Assembly: GCA_900771805.1 (NCBI GenBank)
Contig: CAAGPL010000037.1
Location: 1-6,769 of the forward strand
Length of the DNA stretch: 6,769 nt
Direction of reading: 5' to 3'
From: Bacilli bacterium
GTDB lineage: Bacteria > Bacillota_I > Bacilli_A > RF39 > UBA660
Shown: piece after piece, positions 1 through 6,296 of the stretch
Numbering within the stretch: the stretch's first letter is position 1
Layout of the letters: every line of letters starts with the position of its first letter
Translations under genes and position numbers: made by a program
Notes under the pieces: generated by a model
What the model saw: only the letters and a program-made list of their open reading frames with translations
Database searches by the model: none
Told to the model about the DNA's origin: nothing

Positions 1-65
<65 letters not shown>

Positions 66-86
66 ATTTTGCGTCATTGCTTTTTA

Positions 87-115
87 ATTATAGCATATTA
101 AATTACTGATTTCAA
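87..115 (-). promoter_or_regulatory. Promoter of tRNA-Ile
   Basis: On the minus strand there is a TTGAAA -35 box (complement of 110-115) and a TATAAT -10 box (complement of 87-92), separated by exactly 17 nt. The -10 is preceded by TGC, an extended -10 element. The predicted start near position 80 is about 15 nt ahead of the mature tRNA 5' end at 65. This is a near-consensus vegetative sigma factor promoter. Confidence 0.85.
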
Positions 116-241
116 GTGCTTTTTAATATTTTTTTGCTTTTTTTCAAAGCACATTTATAATTCTACCATAAATGGGGTAAATGTCAATAGAAAAATTAAT
201 AAAATTAATGGAATTTGATAGAAAAATATTCGTTTATGATG

Positions 242-263
242 TATAATTGATTTATACGAGGAG
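242..263 (+). promoter_or_regulatory. -10 box and ribosome binding site of the lipoprotein gene
   Basis: A perfect TATAAT lies at 242-247. No good -35 is found at the usual distance; TTGATA at 215-220 is 21 nt away, which is too far to be convincing. GAGGAG at 258-263 is a good Shine-Dalgarno sequence 7 nt before the ATG at 271. A start site just after 250 would give a very short leader. Confidence 0.55.
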
Positions 264-270
264 TTAGTGA

Positions 271-1233
271 ATGTTTATGAAGATAATTTTTAAAGCTTTT
301 ATTGGTGGGGTAATTTTATTTACTTTATGTGGATGTGGTGTGGTTGATAATAATAAGAAACTAGAAGACGCTAAAACACTATATGATTATTATAAGATAA
401 AATATGGTGATACAGGCAATACTTTTGGATATGATAAAATTAATTGTGATGTATTAAAGAATAATGAAATAATGTATATAAGTAATAATTACTTTATTTT
501 AAGCGATGGTAGTTTTTATGAATATACTACTAATAAGGATAGTAAATATAGTAATGGTATGCAGTGTATAAAGAAAGATATTGGTTTTACTGTTAAACGT
601 GTTATTAATACCTATATTGAAGATACAAACGGAAAAAAGTACAATAAAGAGTTTTTAGGTGAAGATAATTTTGATAAAAATTCTTTTAGTGAGTATGAAT
701 TTTACGATAAAGTTCTTGACAATGAAGATAATATTGTAAAATATGTTAATATTAATGATTTGGGCGATGAATATAAAGGTGATTCAATTTCGAATGATAC
801 GTATGAATCAAGTTGGGATTATACTAAATATATGTTTCTAAAAGATGATGGTAATATTTATATGGATATAATTAAAACTACTAGAACTACTACATTTCCA
901 TATTTTGATGTTACAACAACAAAAGAAATAGTAAAGGAAGATATATTTTATTCTAAAGAAGATTATGGACATATTTTAGATTATGATTATTACTCAAACG
1001 ATTATAAAGGTGTAAATATTTTAGTAAGTGATAAAGGATTATTTATTAATGAAGAAGTTAAAACTAAAGAATGTACCGAATATTTAGATGTAGATTGTGA
1101 AAGAAAACTAATAGAAAATGAAGTGTTTAAAAAATATCATGATGAATTTAAATATGTTAATACTAATTATGGCGTTTTGAAAGATGGTTCTATAGTAAAT
1201 ATGTCTTGTGTATTTTATGGTGAAAATATATAA
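271..1233 (+). CDS. Predicted secreted lipoprotein of unknown function (320 aa)
   Basis: I do not recognise the family. The N-terminus is a lipoprotein signal peptide: a short basic start (MFMKIIFK), a hydrophobic core (AFIGGVILFTL) and a lipobox LCGC ending at Cys22, after which the chain turns polar (GVVDNNKK). It is therefore expected to be lipid-anchored on the outer face of the cytoplasmic membrane. The rest is acidic and rich in Asp, Asn, Tyr and Lys, with no further membrane segment and no catalytic motif I can name. The start at 271 is chosen over the in-frame ATG at 277 because GAGGAG is 7 nt upstream of 271. The gene is monocistronic, with its own -10 box and a terminator after the stop. 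It lies outside the inserted element, between tRNA-Ile and the left repeat. A binding or surface role is possible but not shown. Confidence 0.85.
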   Translation: MFMKIIFKAFIGGVILFTLCGCGVVDNNKKLEDAKTLYDYYKIKYGDTGNTFGYDKINCDVLKNNEIMYISNNYFILSDGSFYEYTTNKDSKYSNGMQCIKKDIGFTVKRVINTYIEDTNGKKYNKEFLGEDNFDKNSFSEYEFYDKVLDNEDNIVKYVNINDLGDEYKGDSISNDTYESSWDYTKYMFLKDDGNIYMDIIKTTRTTTFPYFDVTTTKEIVKEDIFYSKEDYGHILDYDYYSNDYKGVNILVSDKGLFINEEVKTKECTEYLDVDCERKLIENEVFKKYHDEFKYVNTNYGVLKDGSIVNMSCVFYGENI

Positions 1234-1256
1234 CTAAAAATGTATTGTTTATAGTG

Positions 1257-1291
1257 AGATAGTATGTAATTTACTATCTTTCTATTTTTTT
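1257..1291 (+). terminator. Intrinsic terminator after the lipoprotein gene
   Basis: Perfect 8-bp arms AGATAGTA (1257-1264) and TACTATCT (1272-1279) enclose a 7-nt loop and are followed by a T-rich run. The stem is AT-rich, so strength is uncertain, but it sits 23 nt after the stop codon. Confidence 0.65.
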
Positions 1292-1321
1292 AATAATTAT
1301 GTTTTATAAAATAAATTATTG

Positions 1322-1344
1322 TGATATAATACTTTTGAAGTGAG
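1322..1344 (+). promoter_or_regulatory. Extended -10 promoter and weak ribosome binding site of the Cys-rich membrane protein gene
   Basis: TGATATAAT at 1322-1330 is an exact extended -10 element (TGnTATAAT). No strong -35 lies 17 nt upstream, as is common for extended -10 promoters. Between it and the ATG at 1354 only a weak Shine-Dalgarno-like GAAGTGAG (ending near 1344) is present. The gene is therefore transcribed on its own, after the terminator of the preceding gene. Confidence 0.65.
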
Positions 1345-1353
1345 TGATTTGTT

Positions 1354-2142
1354 ATGAAGGAAGAAGAAAAGAGAATTATTATTGAACTAGAGGAAAGCAA
1401 CATTGATGATTACTGTTTTGTTTTATGTGACGAAATTAATGGAAATAAATATAATGTTAAGTATTATCCTGTTTTTCTATATGAAAAGGGAAAATATTAT
1501 TATGGAATTTTTACTAATTTTAAAAAAGATGAAAAACTTAATTTATATGTTGTAAATTGTAGATACTTAAAAGAGCATTTATCAAACTTTACGATTGAGT
1601 ATAAATTACCTGATAGTGAAAATGAATTTTTGGAAGATAGTAAAAAAAATTATTTAGTAAAAGAAAGAATTGGCAAATACAAAAGATTATATAACAAAGT
1701 TTATAAAGATTATAGTACTATAATAAAATTAAACAAAGAAGTTACTGAGATAGATGATAATGAAGAATTAAAAGATATGCTTAAAGAATATGATAAAATT
1801 AAGAATAACATTAGTCATTATAATGATTTAAAATTACGAATATTATTAAATTGGAATTTATCTTCTAAAAAATTGAATGACTTAATTGATCAGGCTGTAA
1901 ATCTAATAACATTAAAGTTAAATAAGAAGAAAGATGATTTTAAAGCAGTTCTTATCATTATTTTAATCTTTATTTTCTTAATTGGATTTATAAGAAGTTG
2001 TGCAGGTGATGATGATACTTCATCTTCAGGAAATGATGGCTATAGTACAAAGTGTTATACAAGAAGTGATGGAACAAAATGTTGTACTTCTTGTAAAAAA
2101 ACTAGTTATGGAGATATAGGATGTGGAACTACTTGTAATTAA
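1354..2142 (+). CDS. Single-pass membrane protein with a cysteine-rich C-terminal tail (262 aa, unknown function)
   Basis: I do not recognise the family. Residues 1-195 are hydrophilic with no signal peptide; 100-195 are Lys/Glu-rich and probably helical. One strongly hydrophobic segment (about 198-213, AVLIIILIFIFLIGF) is followed by a polar Asp/Ser linker and a tail of about 47 residues. That tail holds seven cysteines: 216, 234, 243, 244, 247, 257 and 261, including a KCCTSC cluster. The basic residues just before the segment (LNKKKDDFK) favour a cytoplasmic N-terminal part and an external tail. The cysteines could form disulfides or bind metal. The gene has its own extended -10 promoter. 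Its nearest downstream terminator is the bidirectional hairpin in the left repeat. It is chromosomal flank rather than element cargo, because it lies outside the direct repeats. Confidence 0.8.
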   Translation: MKEEEKRIIIELEESNIDDYCFVLCDEINGNKYNVKYYPVFLYEKGKYYYGIFTNFKKDEKLNLYVVNCRYLKEHLSNFTIEYKLPDSENEFLEDSKKNYLVKERIGKYKRLYNKVYKDYSTIIKLNKEVTEIDDNEELKDMLKEYDKIKNNISHYNDLKLRILLNWNLSSKKLNDLIDQAVNLITLKLNKKKDDFKAVLIIILIFIFLIGFIRSCAGDDDTSSSGNDGYSTKCYTRSDGTKCCTSCKKTSYGDIGCGTTCN

Positions 2143-2233
2143 TAGATTCTTTTATAATTAAATTTTTATATTTATGAAATGTATATTTTTCTTTGATTAT
2201 ATATTTTTGTATATATTTATTTGTATAAATAAT

Positions 2234-2264
2234 AAAAAACTAACTATTTTCAGTTAGTTTTTTT
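2234..2264. terminator. Bidirectional intrinsic terminator in attL
   Basis: A perfect stem of AACTAACT (2238-2245) with AGTTAGTT (2252-2259) and a 6-nt ATTTTC loop is flanked by an A-run on the left and seven Ts on the right, so it works as a terminator on either strand. Here it ends plus-strand transcription from the Cys-rich membrane protein gene. Before insertion it would have served that gene and the convergent tRNA-Lys together. Confidence 0.85.
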
Positions 2265-2301
2265 GATGTCTCGAAAAGTTCGAGTTATTATCCATTTGGT
2301 G
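2234..2301. repeat. Left copy of the 68-bp direct repeat (attL)
   Basis: It is identical base for base to 6630-6697. It contains a bidirectional terminator hairpin (2234-2264), a CTCGAA/TTCGAG inverted repeat with a 3-nt spacer (2270-2284) and, at its right edge, TGGTG, the complement of the tRNA 3' end CACCA. Identity stops at 2302 (c versus g at 6698) and at 2233 (t versus a at 6629). Outside this point the tRNA body is absent, so this copy marks the far end of the insertion. Confidence 0.92.
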
Positions 2302-2368
2302 CCCTAAGGGAAGAAGTAGAACAACCACTAGGCATAAATTTATAGGTAGTAAAACTACTAACTAATAA

Positions 2369-2436
2369 AATTATACTACATTTATTTATAAATTTGTAGA
2401 AAAAAATTTAAAAAATCAAAAAAATGTAGTATAATT
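2369..2436. promoter_or_regulatory. 15-bp inverted repeat with outward-facing TATAAT boxes
   Basis: The arms 2369-2383 (AATTATACTACATTT) and 2422-2436 are perfect reverse complements separated by 38 AT-rich bases. Each arm contains TATAAT directed outward: plus strand at 2430-2435, towards the 96-aa gene, and minus strand as the complement of 2370-2375, towards attL. The GTAGT/ACTAC core recurs nearby at 2346-2350 and 2354-2358. The plus-strand box is a credible -10 for the gene starting at 2464. Clear -35 boxes are missing. The symmetry suggests an operator or a recombinase/accessory protein site, which is inference. Confidence 0.6.
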
Positions 2437-2463
2437 AGAGTATAAAAAAGGAGGAAAAATGTT

Positions 2464-2754
2464 ATGAGCAATAATCACTCACAAAAATTTTATTGTTATA
2501 GTTGTAATAAAGAAACACTAGGAATAATTTCAGATGTTCAAACATCCCATGGAATAAATCAATGTATTATTTGTACTAACTGTTTTAATATGGTTAGTCT
2601 ATCACTTCTTGATAAAATCAATAAAAAAGTAGATGAGCTTATAAAAGAAGCTGCAAAAGCAAAAATAGACCCAACTACTAAATTTGTTATAGGAAGTAAA
2701 GAATATAATGACTATTATTATCCTAAATTTGATGAAAAAGGAATGCATAGATAA
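2464..2754 (+). CDS. Small protein with two CxxC motifs, possible zinc ribbon (96 aa)
   Basis: The N-terminal half has CYSC at residues 11-14 and a second group CIICTNC at 34-40, spacing typical of a treble-clef or zinc-ribbon knuckle. The C-terminal half is a Lys-rich helix (about 48-67) followed by a Tyr-rich tail. A strong Shine-Dalgarno AAGGAGG (2448-2454) is 9 nt from the chosen ATG. A nearer ATG at 2459 gives only a two-codon ORF (ATG TTA TGA) that overlaps this start. A TATAAT box at 2430-2435 lies upstream. It is the only plus-strand gene of the element, placed between attL and oriT. Function is unknown; a DNA-binding accessory factor for recombination or transfer, or a regulator, would suit the position, but nothing proves it. 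Confidence 0.8.
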   Translation: MSNNHSQKFYCYSCNKETLGIISDVQTSHGINQCIICTNCFNMVSLSLLDKINKKVDELIKEAAKAKIDPTTKFVIGSKEYNDYYYPKFDEKGMHR

Positions 2755-2796
2755 AAGTCGTGACATGTTTCAATTAAATTAGCATTAGGCTTTCTA

Positions 2797-2829
2797 TTTT
2801 ATTTTCATTACGAAGTTTTGAAAATAAAA
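2797..2829. repeat. 11-bp inverted repeat downstream of the 96-aa gene
   Basis: TTTTATTTTCA (2797-2807) and TGAAAATAAAA (2819-2829) are perfect reverse complements around an 11-nt loop. The stem is almost pure A/T, so it is a weak terminator at best. It lies between the 96-aa gene and the oriT and may be a protein-binding or structural part of the transfer region. Confidence 0.5.
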
Positions 2830-2881
2830 ACATATTTTTGCTTGGCTTTATACCTTGCTAAAATTATGCTTAAAAGGGTTT

Positions 2882-2902
2882 AAAAAGGGAAATTCCCTTT
2901 TT
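2882..2902. repeat. Near-perfect palindrome AAAAAGGGAA-A-TTCCCTTTTT
   Basis: Arms 2882-2891 and 2893-2902 are exact reverse complements with a single central A. As RNA it can form a short GGGA/UCCC hairpin with A and U runs, so it could act as a weak terminator in both directions, for the 96-aa gene or for mob. It ends one base before the oriT inverted repeat and could equally be part of that region. Confidence 0.55.
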
Positions 2903-2940
2903 CACACCGTTATTGGCTTTGCCAATAGCGTAGTGTGTTA
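2903..2940 (+). other. Putative MobV-type origin of transfer (oriT) with nic site TAGTGTG/TTA
   Basis: Arms 2908-2917 and 2921-2930 form a 10-bp stem (core TATTGGC-TTT-GCCAATA, one G-T pair). After a 2-nt bulge, CACAC (2903-2907) pairs with GTGTG (2933-2937). The right base of this structure is TAGTGTG followed by TTA (2931-2940). From memory, this matches the pMV158/MobM oriT: an inverted repeat with CACAC and GTGTG ends and cleavage at TAGTGTG/TTA. The predicted nick is between 2937 and 2938 on the plus strand. A MobV relaxase gene ends 48 bp away. Cleavage here would send 2938 onward, including mob, as the leading end of the transferred strand. Confidence 0.82.
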
Positions 2941-2966
2941 CTAAAATGGAATTTTAATCTTTTATC

Positions 2967-2987
2967 ACGAGCTGTAGCTCGTTTTTT
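2967..2987 (+). terminator. Plus-strand intrinsic terminator at the mob 3' end
   Basis: ACGAGC (2967-2972) and GCTCGT (2977-2982) form a 6-bp GC-containing stem with a TGTA loop, followed by a run of Ts to 2987. It faces the mob gene, which ends at 2986 on the other strand. It would stop plus-strand transcripts from the 96-aa gene and oriT side before they run antisense into mob. Confidence 0.75.
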
Positions 2988-4230
2988 AAATATTGAAATC
3001 TCTATCATCTTTTTCATAATTTTTTGTGTATAAATAATCATTTATTTCATCTTCTCTAGGTGTTTTATCTGCTATATCGTGTAAATCTTTATTTGTGTAT
3101 AAATCTAATTTGTGATAATTGGTTATTTCTTCAACAACTTTATCTTTATCATTTTCAGTTCCTAATTTAAGTAATTTTCTAAAGAATTGTTTTAATGATT
3201 GAACTATTATATTTAATAAACTTTTTAATTTATTATTTTCTTGTTGTAGTTCTTTATTTTTATATTCTAATCTTTTAACTTCATATTGAATATTTCTTTT
3301 TTGATTTTCTAAATCTTTATAACTTTGTGTATAATCAGTTAGTTCTTTAAATAATGCTTGATTTCTAGGCATATCTTTAATAACTCTTTTTGAAGTATTC
3401 ATAAAATTATTTAAAGTATCATAAGTATCTTTATCAATTTTAACTTCTTTACCTGTTATTGTAGGTTTAGAAGTTTTTAATTGTTCTTGTAGTTCTTCAA
3501 AATCTTTAGTCATAAGATAATTTTGTTTTTCTAATCTGTTATCTAGTTTACGAGTTATTTTCTTAAATTCTTTTATTGAAATATGCTCGTTATCGCTGTT
3601 TTTAATGCCTCTTTCCAGGTCAAAACCTTTGTCTATTAGTCTTTGATAGTATTTGCCTTGAAGTAGGCTTAAATAGGCTTTATCTTTGATATATTGCTTT
3701 TTTGAAATAGTGTATTTTTCAGTATTAGTTCTTTTATCATATTTTCTAATTAAAGGTACAACTACACAATGGATATGTGGTGTTTTTTCATCTAGGTGCA
3801 GTGTAGCGTGTAATACTTGTTCTTTTGTATAACCTAAATCTTCATAAACAAATTCCATACAAGTATCAGCCCATTTTTTAATTTGTCTTTTATTCATATC
3901 TTTAAAGAAATCATTATCACTTGTAAATAGTAATTCATCTGCAACTACATTATTTGAATCATCTACCATTTGTTTAAATGTTTTCTTTCTATCATCTCTC
4001 ATAGTTTCCATTCGTTTATCGTGTTCTTTTTTATATTCTTTTGTTAAGTTATAGAATCCTTTAATATATTTTTCAGAAAGTGGTACTAGTTCAATATTAT
4101 TTTTAGTTTTTGTAATATCTATATCAGGGTTAGATTTATATGCTTTTTTCTCTCGTTTGTTGTGCGATCCGATTTGTGCGAGATCAGATAATTTATTTAT
4201 TGGCTCAACTCTAAATATTGCATAACTCAT
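2986..4230 (-). CDS. MobV-family (Mob/Pre) relaxase
   Basis: This is the DNA-nicking protein that would cut oriT, attach to the 5' end and pilot the strand through a helper conjugation channel. The relaxase domain spans about residues 1-215. Motif I is HNKR with His23, equivalent to the catalytic His22 of pMV158 MobM, followed by SNPDIDITKTKNNIEL. Motif III is HLDEKTPHIH (145-154), the metal-binding H-x-D-E-x-T-P-H-x-H signature, followed by hydrophobic CVVVPL. GFDLERGI at 202-209 is also typical. Residues about 300-345 are a predicted coiled coil, fitting a dimerisation region; the last 60 are acidic. At 414 aa it is normal for the family. It starts with AGAGGT 8 nt ahead of the ATG and overlaps the recombinase 3' end by 20 bp, so the two are one operon, probably translationally coupled. 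No residue I can check is missing. Confidence 0.95.
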   Translation of the reverse strand: MSYAIFRVEPINKLSDLAQIGSHNKREKKAYKSNPDIDITKTKNNIELVPLSEKYIKGFYNLTKEYKKEHDKRMETMRDDRKKTFKQMVDDSNNVVADELLFTSDNDFFKDMNKRQIKKWADTCMEFVYEDLGYTKEQVLHATLHLDEKTPHIHCVVVPLIRKYDKRTNTEKYTISKKQYIKDKAYLSLLQGKYYQRLIDKGFDLERGIKNSDNEHISIKEFKKITRKLDNRLEKQNYLMTKDFEELQEQLKTSKPTITGKEVKIDKDTYDTLNNFMNTSKRVIKDMPRNQALFKELTDYTQSYKDLENQKRNIQYEVKRLEYKNKELQQENNKLKSLLNIIVQSLKQFFRKLLKLGTENDKDKVVEEITNYHKLDLYTNKDLHDIADKTPREDEINDYLYTKNYEKDDRDFNI

Positions 4231-6078
4231 TTTTATATACCTCTTTTACTTTTTCTAAAACCTCTTTATAAAGTGAATTGCCATTTTTATCTTTGATATC
4301 AGATAAGTCTATTGTTATAACACCTAATCTAAAGTTTTGCTTTTTATAGTTTTTGTCATTCTTAATACAAATTAATCTTATTATTTTTTCGGCTTCAATA
4401 TCTGAACTAAACGAGATATCTTTTAAATCATCATCAGTATCAACTTCATAATAGTTTAGTTTATAATCACTTCCCATAGTTTCTTGTAATTTATTAAAGT
4501 ATTTAAGTGCTTGTTTTTGCGTTTTATGTTCTTTATTCATGTTTAAACTACAACCATAATCATCAACAAACCATTTAAGATTATATGGTAGTCCATAATT
4601 ATTATGATTGCTAATCATACCCCTTATATAATCTGACCTAAAATTTCCATCTACCATTTCTACTTTATCATTAACTTTTTTAATTTCAATATTATCAATA
4701 TAAGTAGCAACTAGTTTTTGTCTTTTTTCTCTTGTTTCATTTACCCAATTATAAATATTTTCAATAAATTTTTCTGGATTAACATATGTTTCTATTTCTT
4801 GTTTATCTTGTATAATCAATAAATCATCAATAGTGAAACTTAAATTCTCATATTGTTTTTGTTCTTTTAATTTATTAGTTAATTCAGTTCTTTGATATTC
4901 AATATGTTTTATCTCTTTATCAAAATCATTAAGTTTTAATACACCTTTGATATAGGCAGTTTTAATTCTATCCATTTGCTTATCTAAATTCTTAATTTCT
5001 TTTTCATAATCTGCTTGTTTGTTATCCAATTTAGATTTAATAAATGGTGTGTAATAATCATTTATAAGTTCATCTTGTTTAACTAGTTCCAACATTAAAC
5101 CTAGTAATAAACTTTCTATTTCATATTCTTTGTAAGTAGTTTTACAACTCTCACATTTATAGTAATAATATTTCTTTCCACTTTTCTTTTTAGTGGTAGC
5201 ACATCCACCTAGAAATTTACCACAATTAGCACATTTAAGTTTGTTAGTAAAAAGATAAGTGGCTGTTCTTTCATAATGTCTAGCATTTCTTTGTTTTTGA
5301 TATTGGCAATTTTCCCATTTTTCTTTTGATACTATTGGCTCAACAACATTTTCATAATATGTAGGGTGTTTAGTTCTTTTACCATTGATAAAATCACCTT
5401 TATAAAGTTCATTTGATAAAACCTTTTGAATAGTAGAGTCATACCAATTAGTTTTTCCTAATACTTGTTCTTTATTAAATATATTAGCAATAGTTTGATG
5501 AGATTTTCCCTCCAAATATAAATCAAATACTCTTATAATAATGTTTTTTTTAAGGGGATCAGGCACTAACTTTTTATTATCTCTTTTAAAACCTAATGGA
5601 CTACGATTTGGGATATGTCCTGATTTAATTGCACCAACCATACCAAATTTAGTTCTTTCGCTACATTTTCTATTTCATTTTGAGATACGCTAGTCATTAT
5701 TCTCATAACCATTCTACCATTTGAAGTAGTGGTATTAGATTCATCTGCCATACAATCAATATCACACTCATAATCATTAACAAACTTCATTAATTTTTCA
5801 ATATCATAAACACTTCTAGTTAATCTATCTAATTTAAAAGCAACAATAACATTTATTTTCTTATCTTTAACATCTCGCATCATTTCTTGATATGCTGGTC
5901 TCTTATCATTTTTAGCACTTATTCCTGCATCTTCATAAACTTTGTAAATTTCATAACCTTTAAATTTACAAAACTCTTTTAATTTTTCTTCTTGTTCTGG
6001 TAAACTAAATCCTTCTCGTTTTTGGTCGAGTGTAGAAACTCTTTTATAAATGCCTGCAATTTTCTTTTCTTCAATCAT
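4211..6078 (-). pseudogene. Large serine recombinase (TnpX/TndX-like integrase), disrupted by a single-base frameshift
   Basis: Two reading frames together make one recombinase of about 622 aa. The N-terminal resolvase domain (frame 1) has YKRVSTLDQ with nucleophile Ser15, and KLDRLTRS. The recombinase domain, zinc ribbon (CANC and CESC), long coiled coil and C-terminal extension are in frame 2 (stop at 4211). Frame 1 reads SQNEIEN-V and then goes off into an unrelated tail ending at 5593; frame 2 resumes at S-ERTKFGMVGAIKSG. GTAGC at 5660-5664 (complement) lacks one base in the Val codon, with the break between 5663 and 5662. No canonical slippery heptamer is present. The start is taken at 6078, not at the ATG at 6099, because AAAGGAAG precedes it and the resolvase fold begins at IAGIYKRVS. 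All visible catalytic residues are intact, so the lesion is recent or a sequencing error. The gene precedes and overlaps mob. Confidence 0.92.
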
Positions 6079-6139
6079 ATTTTTAACACTTCCTTTCATA
6101 TGTTTGGCACTTTAAATGGAAAAAGTGAAGTCTAATTTC

Positions 6140-6190
6140 AAAAAACGAGGGGTCAAAAATACTAGATAATACTAATACCTTTGACTCCTC
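6140..6190 (-). terminator. Attenuator terminator in the leader of the recombinase-mob operon
   Basis: On the minus strand, GAGGAGTCAAA (6190-6180) pairs with TTTGACCCCTC (6157-6147) in an 11-bp stem with one G-T pair and a 22-nt loop. G and six Ts (6145-6140) follow directly. It is a good intrinsic terminator about 60 nt upstream of the recombinase start. Its 5' arm is the last coding part of the leader ORF, whose stop codon lies in the loop. A ribosome near the stop would block the hairpin and allow read-through. Confidence 0.82.
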
Positions 6191-6240
6191 TTAAATAAAT
6201 AAGTATAAATTTTAAATATGTTATATGTGCTTTTAGTCAT
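6172..6240 (-). CDS. Putative 22-codon leader peptide of the recombinase-mob operon
   Basis: An ATG at 6240-6238 opens a 22-codon ORF ending with TAG at 6174-6172. The peptide begins MTKSTYNIFK, has four Tyr in all and ends LFKRSQRY. A Shine-Dalgarno-like AGAGAGGT (complement of 6247-6254) lies 7 nt ahead of the start. The promoter at 6297-6325 places transcription start near 6290, leaving a short 5' leader. The final codons form the 5' arm of the terminator stem at 6180-6190, which is the hallmark of translation-coupled attenuation. The sequence itself is unlikely to matter as a protein; its translation is the likely function. Existence as a translated ORF is inferred from position and RBS only. 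Confidence 0.65.
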   Translation of the reverse strand: MTKSTYNIFKIYTYLFKRSQRY

Positions 6241-6296
6241 AGAAGTACCTCTCTTTCCCCTTAAAAAGCGATACTGCTTGCTTTTATTAGTTCTAT

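Noticed and set aside
66..241. GTGCTTT/AAAGCAC inverted repeat (116-122 and 146-152) upstream of tRNA-Ile as a terminator or riboswitch
   Set aside because: The 7-bp stem with a 23-nt loop is not followed by a clear T-run and partly adjoins the tRNA promoter. Nothing else in this interval suggests a structured RNA.
2143..2233. Possible gene or RNA between the Cys-rich membrane protein gene and attL
   Set aside because: Only A/T-rich sequence with no ORF, promoter or convincing structure of its own.
2288..2335. 15-codon minus-strand ORF running from the element into attL
   Set aside because: It is very short, has no ribosome binding site, and its end is fixed by the repeat sequence, so it is probably chance.
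5593..5662. The frame-1 tail after the recombinase break, read as a natural 168-aa protein end
   Set aside because: The tail shares no resolvase character, while the other frame continues the expected SERTKFGMVGAIKSG motif. The short form is a frameshift product.
5655..5670. Programmed -1 frameshifting in the recombinase
   Set aside because: Re-reading one base would restore Val-Ser, but there is no XXXYYYZ heptamer, no clear stimulatory stem and no internal Shine-Dalgarno at the site. A one-base deletion is simpler.
6079..6099. Recombinase start at the ATG at 6099
   Set aside because: No ribosome binding site precedes it, whereas AAAGGAAG lies just upstream of the ATG at 6078, and family members start close to the IYKRVS motif.
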